64,000 nucleotides of DNA, taken from assembly GCA_947044405.1 (NCBI GenBank), contig CAMRHE010000067.1, forward strand, positions 5,771,501-5,835,500, given 5' to 3'. The position numbers and the translations under genes were made by a program. Below the pieces are notes generated by a model. It had not been told where the DNA came from and did not search any database. It was given only the letters and a program-made list of their open reading frames with translations. Origin of the DNA: Leptodactylus fallax. Taxonomy: Eukaryota > Chordata > Amphibia > Anura > Leptodactylidae. Of this stretch, positions 25,430-64,000 are shown one piece after another (positions within the stretch are counted from its first letter, which is position 1; every line of letters starts with the position of its first letter).

Positions 25430-25712
25430 AGCCACTTGTGAAGTCAGAGTAACTTACCAAAAGGAAATACACCTGTGATGTCACTGCAGCACGCCTGATG
25501 GAACCCTTGTGTGATGTCACAGTAGTTTACCTGACTGAAGTTTACTTCTGATGTCACAACAACCTACCAGACTGTAATTTATATGTGATATTGTAGCAGC
25601 TTAGCTCACTGAAGCTTTTTCTGATGTCACAACAGTCTACATGATAGTAACCCACTTGTGATGTCACAGCAGCTTAACTGACTGAAGCTTTATCTGATGT
25701 CACAACATCATA
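25430..25712. repeat. Degenerate 37-bp tandem repeat with TGATGTCA core
   Basis: About eight degenerate copies at a 36-37-bp spacing. Most begin TGATGTCAC and continue AGCAGCTTACCTGACTGAAG or a variant. TGATGTCA resembles the CREB/ATF site TGACGTCA with one change. The stretch from 25713 to 26324 shows no named feature. Confidence 0.8.
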
Positions 25713-26324
25713 ATCTAGGAATAAAACCGAGCGAGAATAACTCAGCATTGATTTATAGGGAGTTACCTTCCAAAAGGTGGCACTAGAGCAAGTTCCCCTT
25801 TTCCTTCAAAGAGAATTTACTTGCATATTCCTTTCCCAGAATTCTTAGGAGGGCATGCACTTTCTAAAAAGTCCCTGTACGACATAGTACCACTTCTGAT
25901 CCACATCTGAAAAAGTAACATGCCACTTTTGTGGCTTCACCTTTTCTTCAGCAGAAAAGTAAAAAATCCAATCTGAAATTGTCTGTTACATTTGAGCAAG
26001 GGTTATGGAAACCCCATTTGAATGCATGTTATATAGGTTGTTGCTGGATTTGACACAGATTTTGATGCAGAATTTGCTCTGAAATTCATGTCAAATCCAA
26101 CAAGTATGAATGGGGCAAGACATTTACAAGATGATGTCATTCATAACTACATAGCTATATCTCTACTGTAAAGCGGTTATGTGACCAGGAATAATATATA
26201 GTAATAATGTGATGGGAAACTTTTGCATTTCATGAACACTTCAGAATATTCCATAAAACAAATAGATTAGTTTAGTTAAAATCTGTCATTATTGGATGGT
26301 GGGACAAATTTATTAAACTCTTAG

Positions 26325-26790
26325 GGGGCGTTCACACTACCATTGTTGACCTTCAGTAGTGTCCGTTGCTATTATCCGTTACAAGCTTTTAGCATCGGAC
26401 ACTAGCTGAACCGTCAGAAATCCGTTAAAACTTCCATTCATTTCAATGGAATTTTATCTTGTGTCCGTTAGTGTCCGTTTACACCAAACCTGTCACGTCT
26501 GTTTTTTTTCGTGGACAAAAAATCCTACATGCAGGACTTTTGTGTCCGTTAAAAAACGGTTTCATGACTTCATGCGTCAGTTCTTTTTTAAAATTAAAGT
26601 CTATGGGTAACTGTCTGTTTTTTTTAAACGGACACTAACTGATGCATTAAATGGATCAGTTAAAAAAACGGACACATTAACATCAGTTAGTGTCCGTTAA
26701 TGTCTGTTATGATAGGCATCCGTTTTGGGTTTTTTTTAACGGACACTATCATAACGGATATCCAACGGTAGTATGAACCTAGCCTTAGAG
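26325..26790. mobile_element. Palindromic MITE with CGTTCACACTACC ends
   Basis: The left end GGGGGCGTTCACACTACCAT and the right end ACGGTAGTATGAACCTAGCC are inverted copies. The interior repeats CGGACACTA and GTGTCCGTT motifs many times in both orientations. This gives a strongly self-complementary block. It is non-coding, and the target duplication is unclear. Confidence 0.7.
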
Positions 26791-26835
26791 CAACCATGAC
26801 ATGAATGTAGTGTATGGTTTGTAATGCTTTAAAAA

Positions 26836-27151
26836 GGACCTTTGGTCACCACCACTAACTGAAACTGTTTGAGTCCAGTGTCGTTGGATTTTTTTCTGTA
26901 GCCGCTAGTGTTCCTGAGCAATCATTGCTGTTAATTTCCAGACAATTATGCTCTTTGCTGTCAGGTGGGCGGACCCTGTCTTTCAGCTCCAGCCCAAGAC
27001 CACCCACCTGACAGTAGAGAGCATAACTGCTAAAACTAATACAAATGCTGGTTTAGGTATGGGGGAGGCTAGAGAAAAATTCCAACTATGCCAGTCAGTG
27101 GGTGTAGAGGAATTCAATCAGTTGGCAGAAGAGGTGAAAGATTCTCTTTAA
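26836..27151. mobile_element. TTAA-type MITE
   Basis: The block starts TTTAAAAAGGACCTTTGGTC and ends GAGGTGAAAGATTCTCTTTAA, with inverted central arms TGTCAGGTGGGC and CCCACCTGACAG. It is related to the blocks at 12957-13210 and 24992-25230. No protein with family features is encoded. Confidence 0.6.
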
Positions 27152-27914
27152 CCCCTTCCCGACATCCGCTGTACTATTACGGCAGATGTCGGGTATTTAA
27201 ATATGGCGGCCCCTCAGGAGCTGAGCGTCCGCCATAGCCGCCGGGTTTCTGATGTATTATACAAAGACCCGATGCTAATTCCCACAATCAGTGCTGGCAC
27301 TGATCACGGGCATGAAAGCTTCCCCCCGTGCCTCAAAGCTGACCAAGGTGCTATTTTTCCAGAGGTGCTGGAGCGGAACAAGATCCGTTGCTATGACAGC
27401 CGGCAGCCGTTAATGTCCGTTGTTCTCCTCCTATGACGGCAACAGACGTTCATAATGGCGATCATATGAAGTAAATACACAATAATCAGCGTCACTTGTC
27501 ATTTTTCATCAGTTCATCTGTTTTTAATGTCTGTTTTGCATCAGTTTTTATTTTTGACCAAACCCAGTCATCTATTTTGATGGATGAAATAACAGACTCA
27601 TTGACTTGTATTGGTCCGTCCGTGAAATTAATAGAAAATGGACATTAATAGAACATGTTTGTTTGTTTTTTAACAATCCATAAAAAAAAAAAAAAAAAAA
27701 AAAAGACATGTCTATGTCCCCATTGACTGGCAGGTGTCCTATGTTTGTCTCAAAAAACTGCCATAAAAACTGCATGTGTGATTAGAGACTACAGGGGCAG
27801 AGGAATGGCGGACTGTTGTGATAAGACACACAGCTACCCGGCGTGCTTCAGTCTTGTACACTTGTGACAGGTCTATCTGCAGTCTGTATACAGCAGCACA
27901 GGCAGATATGACTA
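27152..27914. other. Upstream flank of RNF32, dispersed repeat and poly(A)
   Basis: 27152-27470 resembles a dispersed repeat starting AACCCCTTCCCGACATCCG. A run of 22 A lies at about 27682-27703. No coding feature is supported. GC content rises toward the RNF32 promoter at the right end. Confidence 0.45.
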
Positions 27915-28096
27915 TGTATATACACAGGCGGTACAGTCAGTGAGAGGACACACGAGCAGCCGCCATAACACTGAGCAGCCTGGACATACAGGGGGCGGAG
28001 TCTGAGCGGCGCTGTCACTGCTTGGTGCCGCCTCTTTCTGCTGGCATTCGGTTGCCTGGCAACGTAAACACGCCGCTGCCAGTGCCCGGACAAGAG
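27915..28096 (+). promoter_or_regulatory. RNF32: RNF32 promoter and probable non-coding exon 1
   Basis: This is the clearest GC- and CpG-rich block in the window. It has no TATA box and lies about 2.3 kb upstream of the first coding exon on the same strand. It carries a perfect RFX X-box (28051-28063). A usable splice donor, AAGAG|GTGGGT, at 28096/28097 is the best end for a 5' untranslated exon joining exon 2 at 30412. The start site cannot be fixed from sequence. CpG density continues to about 28200, past the putative donor. Confidence 0.6.
28051..28063 (+). promoter_or_regulatory. RFX X-box
   Basis: GTTGCCTGGCAAC is a full palindromic match to the RFX X-box consensus (GTNRCC, short spacer, RGYAAC). 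RFX factors bind such sites in promoters of cilia and spermatid genes. The site sits in the GC-rich block directly before the likely exon 1 donor of RNF32. That placement suggests RFX-driven expression of this gene in ciliated cells or testis. The functional role is inferred. Confidence 0.8.
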
Positions 28097-28721
28097 GTGG
28101 GTGTCGGCCATGCTGCTCCATAGTCCGCGTGTCCGCTCAGTACTCAGCTGTGGGCACATGGGTCCCGGTACCCGGATGTCCTGGACGTCACTGAGGGGTC
28201 CTAGCGCCCACTCTCCCCTCCCCCTGCTGCTATCTTCTGATGGCTATTGTTTATATACTGGGTATACTTTTACTAGCTACCCCAGCCACCTATAGAACAT
28301 AGGGGGCGCTATTTAACCAGAAAGTCACCTCATACAGCCAGAGTGGCACCAGTGTTCAGGTAGCCATAGCCTCAGGTTACGGCTACATGGCGACTTTGGC
28401 TGTGACTCCAGTTGCACAACTAAAGATGGCCGTATCACCCTGCGACTCCTTCGCTAATGTAAGTGATTGGAGTTACATTGTGTCTGCGACTTCTAGTCCC
28501 AAAAAAAATCCATCTTTGTGCCAGTAGAATTTGTAGCACCCTCGGGGTCACTTACATCAGTGCAGGACGACACGACCATCTTTAGCTTTGCAACATAAGT
28601 TGCAGCCAAAGGATGTGTCCACTTCTGAACACTGCTTCAAGCAGAATAAATCTATGTAAAAAGACTCATTACCAGTGGGGTAACTAGGAATGACTGGGCC
28701 CCAAGACGAACATTTGACATT

Positions 28722-29002
28722 TTCAGACCCCAGAGTATAATGATCGGAGACCAAGGGGAGGATACAAACATAAAAAACAATGTTACTTACCTCTCCCTGG
28801 CTCCAGCGCACTCCCCGCTACTTCTTCAATGTTGGACCAGACGTCACGTGAGCCAGGCATGCGTCACGATGCATAATGACGTCGGCCTGGACGTCACAAA
28901 GGAGGCCTGAAGCCTGCTGGAGCGCAGGAGAGGTAAGTAACAGTGTTTTTTATGTTCACTCTCCTCCCCTGGGCCTCCGATCATTATACTTTGGGGTCTG
29001 AA
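28722..29002. mobile_element. Foldback element in RNF32 intron 1
   Basis: Arms at 28722-28807 and 28917-29002 are inverted copies. TTCAGACCCCAGAGTATAAT on the left pairs with ATTATACTTTGGGGTCTGAA on the right, and the TTACTTACCTCTCC and GGAGAGGTAAGTAA parts also pair. The unpaired centre is about 110 bp. The right flank to 29176 ends in an ATGATAGACTCCCTTTAA MITE end. Confidence 0.8.
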
Positions 29003-29348
29003 AAGACCCCAGAATATAATGGTAGCAGTGTTTGTGGGGTTCACGGCAGAGCCGATTGCGCATGCGCAGTCGCGAGAAGGAAACAAGGAGACGTAGGAGA
29101 AGCATGGCCTTTTTAAAGGCCATTCCAACGTGCCATTAGCTTAAAAGTGTTTTTGCAAATGATAGACTCCCTTTAAACTACACACAAACGGCATACAAAA
29201 TAAACCAGTGCCAATGATTATGGGGCCACTACACAAACAAAAAATGAAATATACTCGTGCAAAGCCAGGTCCTTCTGCTAGTAATTTATAATGATGTCCT
29301 TTTCAGTAAATTGTTTTTGATTATAACCAAGAGGATATCCAAGAAATA

Positions 29349-29721
29349 CAGGAGCATCTCAATAAATTAGAATATTTTGGAACGTTCATTCATTTCAGTA
29401 ATTCAGTAATACAATCCATAATCAGCGTCTTCCATGATTGTGTGTCCTACTGAACCAGACTGAGGGACCATTTAAAGGCTTAGGAAACCTTGGCAGGTGA
29501 CACTGAATTTACAATACTGAACTTTTATACAATATTCAAATTTTCTTAGAATTGGGTTTTCATTACTTGTAATCCATAATCAACATTTACAGAAATAAAA
29601 CACTTGAAATAGAACACTCTGTGTGTAAAGAATCTAGAAAATATAGGAGGTCACTTTTTTTAATTCAATTACTGAAAGAAATAAACGTTCAAAGATATTC
29701 TATTTTATTGAGATGCACTTG
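29349..29721 (+). mobile_element. Tc1-type MITE, copy 1 (RNF32 intron 1)
   Basis: A 373-bp non-autonomous element between TA dinucleotides. Its ends are CAGGAGCATCTCAATAAATT and the diverged complement AATAAAATAGA...GAGATGCACTTG. The subterminal parts are also inverted (AACGTTCATTCATTTCAG against CTGAAAGAAATAAACGTT). It has no coding capacity. Copy 2, in the opposite orientation, lies at 48194-48563. Confidence 0.88.
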
Positions 29722-30438
29722 TATCAACTGAGTCTGGCTTTTATGACGGCCTATTTAATATCAGCAAGCCTGAAAACTTTCATATACTCTAATGTATGAC
29801 ATTAAGATCAGCCATTAATGCATGATCGTCAAGGGTGTGATTGGAAACCCCATTGATCATCGGAACATGGCACTATCATGGGGGTCATACCGAAAATGAT
29901 TATACACCAATGGCCTATCCTGAGGATAGACAAGCAATTGACAATACCAAAATACCTCTTTAATGACAGTATATTAAGAAATTGGCAGTCCCCCTAATAT
30001 ATTTGGTGAGGTTCTTCCAAAGGCAGGTACCAGTTAAATCTATTACTTGTTATTACAGATATTTGGCCACGATCTATACTCTTGCAATAACATAGCTACC
30101 TTCATCTACCACTAGGAGAAGCTCATTGCATACAGATTTACATAGGCCCATTGGGATCTATACTAACTGTAGTAGTGAGCTCCCCCTAGTGGTGGCTGTA
30201 TATAGCCAGAATTATGTAATTTATCCAGTCTGAAAATCAGAGCTCTGGGTAGGGAGTGGGGCCAGTGTTGAACTATGGGCCCTATGATTTCTTTGTCAGG
30301 CCCTGTTATCTATAGTTAGCTCTCAGGGTTTATAGCATGGGAAACATATTGTTAATCATTGACTGTAGCACTAAGTAAGTTTGCATTGTGTAATGTTTTC
30401 TTTTGCTGCAGGACCTCTTTTACTCCTTTGGACACGGA

Positions 30439-61514
<31,076 letters not shown>

Positions 61515-61716
61515 TAATAATAATAATAATAATAATAGTCCTTTAATAGTCCCACAATGGGGAAATTCAGTGTGTTACAGCAGCAAAGATAAGCAGATAC
61601 AAATACAAATACAACATGTACAGGAATGTTCCAAGGTGAGAGGCATTACATTAATAGCAGACAGACAGATAGGGCGTAGCAGGGGGGGGGGGGGATTTAA
61701 CAGGCAGAGAGATATT

Positions 61717-63417
61717 TCAGTTCTCTGTGTGTATTGATCTCCGCTTAGGTCGGTGTTGGTTGTACAGCCTAACCGCGGTGGGGAGGAAAGACTTCCGATA
61801 GCGCTCCTTCTCACACCTAGGGTGGAGCAGTCGGTCACTGACAGTACTGCTCAGCACGATCACAGTCTCATGCATGGGATGGGACTTCTTCTTCTGCATG
61901 GAGCTCACCACGGACAGTATCCTTCTGTCACCCACCACCTGCACAGGGTCCAGTGGGCTCCCCAGGACAGAGCTGGCCTTTCTAATCAGCTTGTCAAGTT
62001 TATTTCTGTCCCTGGTTGATATACTGCTCCCCCAGCAGGCCACTCCAAAGAAGATGGCTGATGCCACTACCGAGTTGAAGAAAGTCCTAAGAAGTGCCCC
62101 CCGGATTCCAAAGGCTCTCAGCTTCCTAAGCAGGTAGAGCCTGCTGTTGCCCTTCCTGTACAGGGCCTCCATGTGATCTGCCCAGTCCAGCTTATTATTA
62201 AGGAGCAGACCCAGGTACTTATAGGTGTTCACAATCTCGATGCCTGTCCCCGGAATGTCCACTGGTTTTGGAGGGCATCTGCCTTTACGGAAGTCCACCA
62301 CCATCTCCTTGGTCTTCCCCGCGTTAATCTTCAGGTGGTTCCGGTGGCACCAGTCCACAAAAAAACGGTTCAGTTCTCTGTACTCCCTGTCATCATCGTC
62401 TGTGATGAGGCCTACTATTGCAGAGTCGTCAGAATACTTCTGTAGGTAGCAGCTGGATGAGTTGCACCTAAAATCTGCAGTGTACAGTGTGAAGAGGAAA
62501 GGGGCGAGAACCGTACCCTGAGGTGCCCCCGTATTACAGATCACGGTACCTGACACACAGTCTTGGGCTCTCACGTATTGAGGTCGATTTGTGAGGTAGT
62601 CTAGGATCCAGTTGGAGAGGTGGTGGTCCACTCCAGCAAGGCCCAGCTTGTCTCTCAGTAACCTGGGCTGTATGGTGTTAAAAGCACTGGAGAAGTCAAA
62701 GAACATTATTCTCACCGTGTTCCCTGGTTTCTCCAGGTGAGACAGAGCCCTGTGCAGAAGATGGATGATGGCATCATCTACCCCAATGCCCGGCCGATAA
62801 GCAAACTGGAGGGGGTCCATAGCGGGGCTCACTAGAGGGCGGAGATGAGTGAGAACCAATCTCTCCAAGATCTTCATCAGGTGGGATGTCAGTGCTACAG
62901 GTCTGTAGTCATTGAGGTCCATAGGGTGGGGTTTCTTTGGAACTGGTACCACACAAGAAGATTTCCATAATTCAGGGACTATTTCCTGCCTCAGGCTCAT
63001 ATTATACATATATGTAATTATACCACACAGCTGGTCCCCGCAAGTCTTAATTAGCCTTGCACTGATGTCATCTGGCCCTGCGGCTTTCCTCGCCTTGATC
63101 TTTTTCATCTCCTTCCTCACCTGGGCCCGTGTGAAGGTCAGACTGTGGTCAGATAAAGACAGATTTCTGGATTTACTGGTCTGTTGGGAAGTAGCCACAT
63201 GGGGTGAATGGGGAGAAGTCATTGTGGTGGGGGGAGCTGAAGGACATGCTGGGGTGGGAGGAGCTGGTGTGTGATCAAATCTGTTGAAGAATAGGTTTAG
63301 TTCATTAAGCCAATTAACATCTGCCTCAATCTGGCAGACAGACTGTTTATGACCCGAAATTGACTTAAGCCCCTCCCAGACCCCCCTTATGTCTTTTCTT
63401 TCCATTGGCTTTTCCAT
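61717..63417 (-). CDS. LINE reverse transcriptase (566 aa open frame)
   Basis: The frame covers the full reverse transcriptase domain: NDYRPVALTS (169-178), FFDFSSAF with the first catalytic aspartate (239-246), GAPQGTVLAP (297-306), the catalytic KYSDDSAIV box (YSDD at 328-331), NAGKTKEMVVDF and YKYLGL. It ends with a C-terminal conserved RYRKSFLPTAVRLYN. Upstream homology continues in another frame at 63365-63685 (FSNNKPWINSDIKTLLKEK), so one frameshift lies near 63400. The RT itself is uninterrupted, but the protein lacks the N-terminal endonuclease. It does not act on RNF32, lying on the opposite strand. Confidence 0.92.
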   Translation of the reverse strand: MEKPMERKDIRGVWEGLKSISGHKQSVCQIEADVNWLNELNLFFNRFDHTPAPPTPACPSAPPTTMTSPHSPHVATSQQTSKSRNLSLSDHSLTFTRAQVRKEMKKIKARKAAGPDDISARLIKTCGDQLCGIITYMYNMSLRQEIVPELWKSSCVVPVPKKPHPMDLNDYRPVALTSHLMKILERLVLTHLRPLVSPAMDPLQFAYRPGIGVDDAIIHLLHRALSHLEKPGNTVRIMFFDFSSAFNTIQPRLLRDKLGLAGVDHHLSNWILDYLTNRPQYVRAQDCVSGTVICNTGAPQGTVLAPFLFTLYTADFRCNSSSCYLQKYSDDSAIVGLITDDDDREYRELNRFFVDWCHRNHLKINAGKTKEMVVDFRKGRCPPKPVDIPGTGIEIVNTYKYLGLLLNNKLDWADHMEALYRKGNSRLYLLRKLRAFGIRGALLRTFFNSVVASAIFFGVACWGSSISTRDRNKLDKLIRKASSVLGSPLDPVQVVGDRRILSVVSSMQKKKSHPMHETVIVLSSTVSDRLLHPRCEKERYRKSFLPTAVRLYNQHRPKRRSIHTEN

Positions 63418-63685
63418 TTTTTTCTTTGTAACTGGCTTTTCCCTGCCTGATTTGATGCCTCAGCTCCTTTTGTACTTCCCTCAACCCCTCCTTATCTCTT
63501 GTCCTAAATGCCATCTTTTTCTCCTTAAGTAGTGTTTTTATATCAGAGTTAATCCATGGTTTGTTATTGGAGAAGCACCTCACCACTTTTGTGGGAACTG
63601 TGTTGTCCACACAAAAATTAATGTAGTCTGTTATGCAGTGTGTGAGTCCTTCTATATCTTCTCCATAAGAATTAATACTGCACAT
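63365..63685 (-). pseudogene. LINE ORF2, segment before the RT, out of frame
   Basis: This frame has EDIEGLTHCITDYINFCVDN and NNKPWINSDIKTLLKEKK, typical of the endonuclease-RT linker of CR1/L2-like ORF2 proteins. It leads into the 61717-63417 frame after a frameshift in the A/K-rich stretch near 63410. The 5' truncation point is at about 63690. Confidence 0.85.
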
Positions 63686-63690
63686 TAACC

Positions 63691-64000
63691 AAGGAAGCCC
63701 AGTTATGTCTATTTATGTGTCTCTATTCAGGTAAAATGTACACTATGACACCTGAAATGGATTAAACAAATGTCATTGGATAGAAATGTTTGTGTTCCAG
63801 TGTACATCTCAGCGCCTGCACTCAGCTTGCCGCTTTTTCTTTTAGACAGTGCGCAGGGCGGGCAGGGCCAGAACCTCTTAGCGCCCGTCACGGAATCAGT
63901 TAAAGGGGTTGTCCAGGCAAAAATTTTATATTTTAAATGGGCTGAGGGAGATGGGGGGGGAAAAAAAAAAAAATCATACCTTTCCCCACTGCCTCCCAGA
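63691..64000. other. RNF32 downstream flank and start of another MITE
   Basis: ATTAAA at 63761-63766 is the first plausible poly(A) signal on the + strand after the RNF32 stop that I noticed. From 63900 a TTAAAGGGGTTGTCCAGGC MITE end begins and continues past the window. LMBR1 would be expected further on; nothing of it is visible. Confidence 0.5.

Noticed and set aside
27682..27703. Poly(A) run as the tail of a processed pseudogene
   Set aside because: No coding sequence or target duplication is found next to it; it looks like a simple repeat in a dispersed element.
62912..63274. + strand frame of 120 codons downstream of RNF32
   Set aside because: It is the shadow of the LINE reverse transcriptase on the opposite strand.
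63691..64000. 3' end of LMBR1, expected by synteny
   Set aside because: No LMBR1-like coding sequence on the - strand is visible within the window.

Overview
This is vertebrate nuclear DNA, most probably from an anuran amphibian. It is intron-rich and AT-rich, and packed with Tc1-like transposons, TTAA-bounded and hAT-type MITEs, a tRNA-headed SINE, a CR1/L2-type LINE and long GATA arrays. Its one conserved host gene has vertebrate exon structure. The anuran assignment is an inference from the repeat types. No bacterial, viral or organellar genes are present.

The host gene is RNF32 on the + strand. A GC-rich promoter near 27.9-28.1 kb carries a perfect RFX X-box. Eight coding exons between 30439 and 61514 give a 379-residue protein with the RING-H2 / IQ / RING-H2 layout of RNF32. 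The exon 3 to exon 4 junction matches the human protein only if a GC-AG intron is used. In vertebrates RNF32 lies between SHH and LMBR1, in a landscape rich in long-range SHH enhancers. Five repeat-poor islands in and upstream of the gene (19.9, 37.2, 41.0, 49.4 and 57.1 kb) are therefore good enhancer candidates.

Layout: 1-27.9 kb is intergenic. It holds a 46-bp minisatellite with a 690-bp higher-order period, Tc1 relics, many MITEs, a SINE split by a hAT MITE, and two Tc1-like elements with transposase genes (16.7-18.3 and 21.6-23.1 kb). RNF32 occupies 27.9-61.5 kb. Its introns hold two more Tc1-like elements (35.5-37.1 and 38.1-39.7 kb), two oppositely oriented copies of a Tc1-type MITE, a 40-bp tandem array, GATA arrays and palindromic MITEs. 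A 5'-truncated LINE on the - strand begins directly at the RNF32 stop codon.

The most unusual object is a complete, young LTR retroelement at 51120-55150 in RNF32 intron 7. It has about 425-bp LTRs differing by about ten substitutions, a perfect 5-bp target duplication (GTATG), a candidate primer-binding site and a polypurine tract. Where gag and pol would be expected, it carries two overlapping frames for a coiled-coil protein. Much of this is recognisable as class II myosin heavy-chain rod, with segments in shuffled order. I see no reverse transcriptase, integrase or zinc knuckle. It looks like a non-autonomous retroelement that captured and rearranged host myosin sequence.
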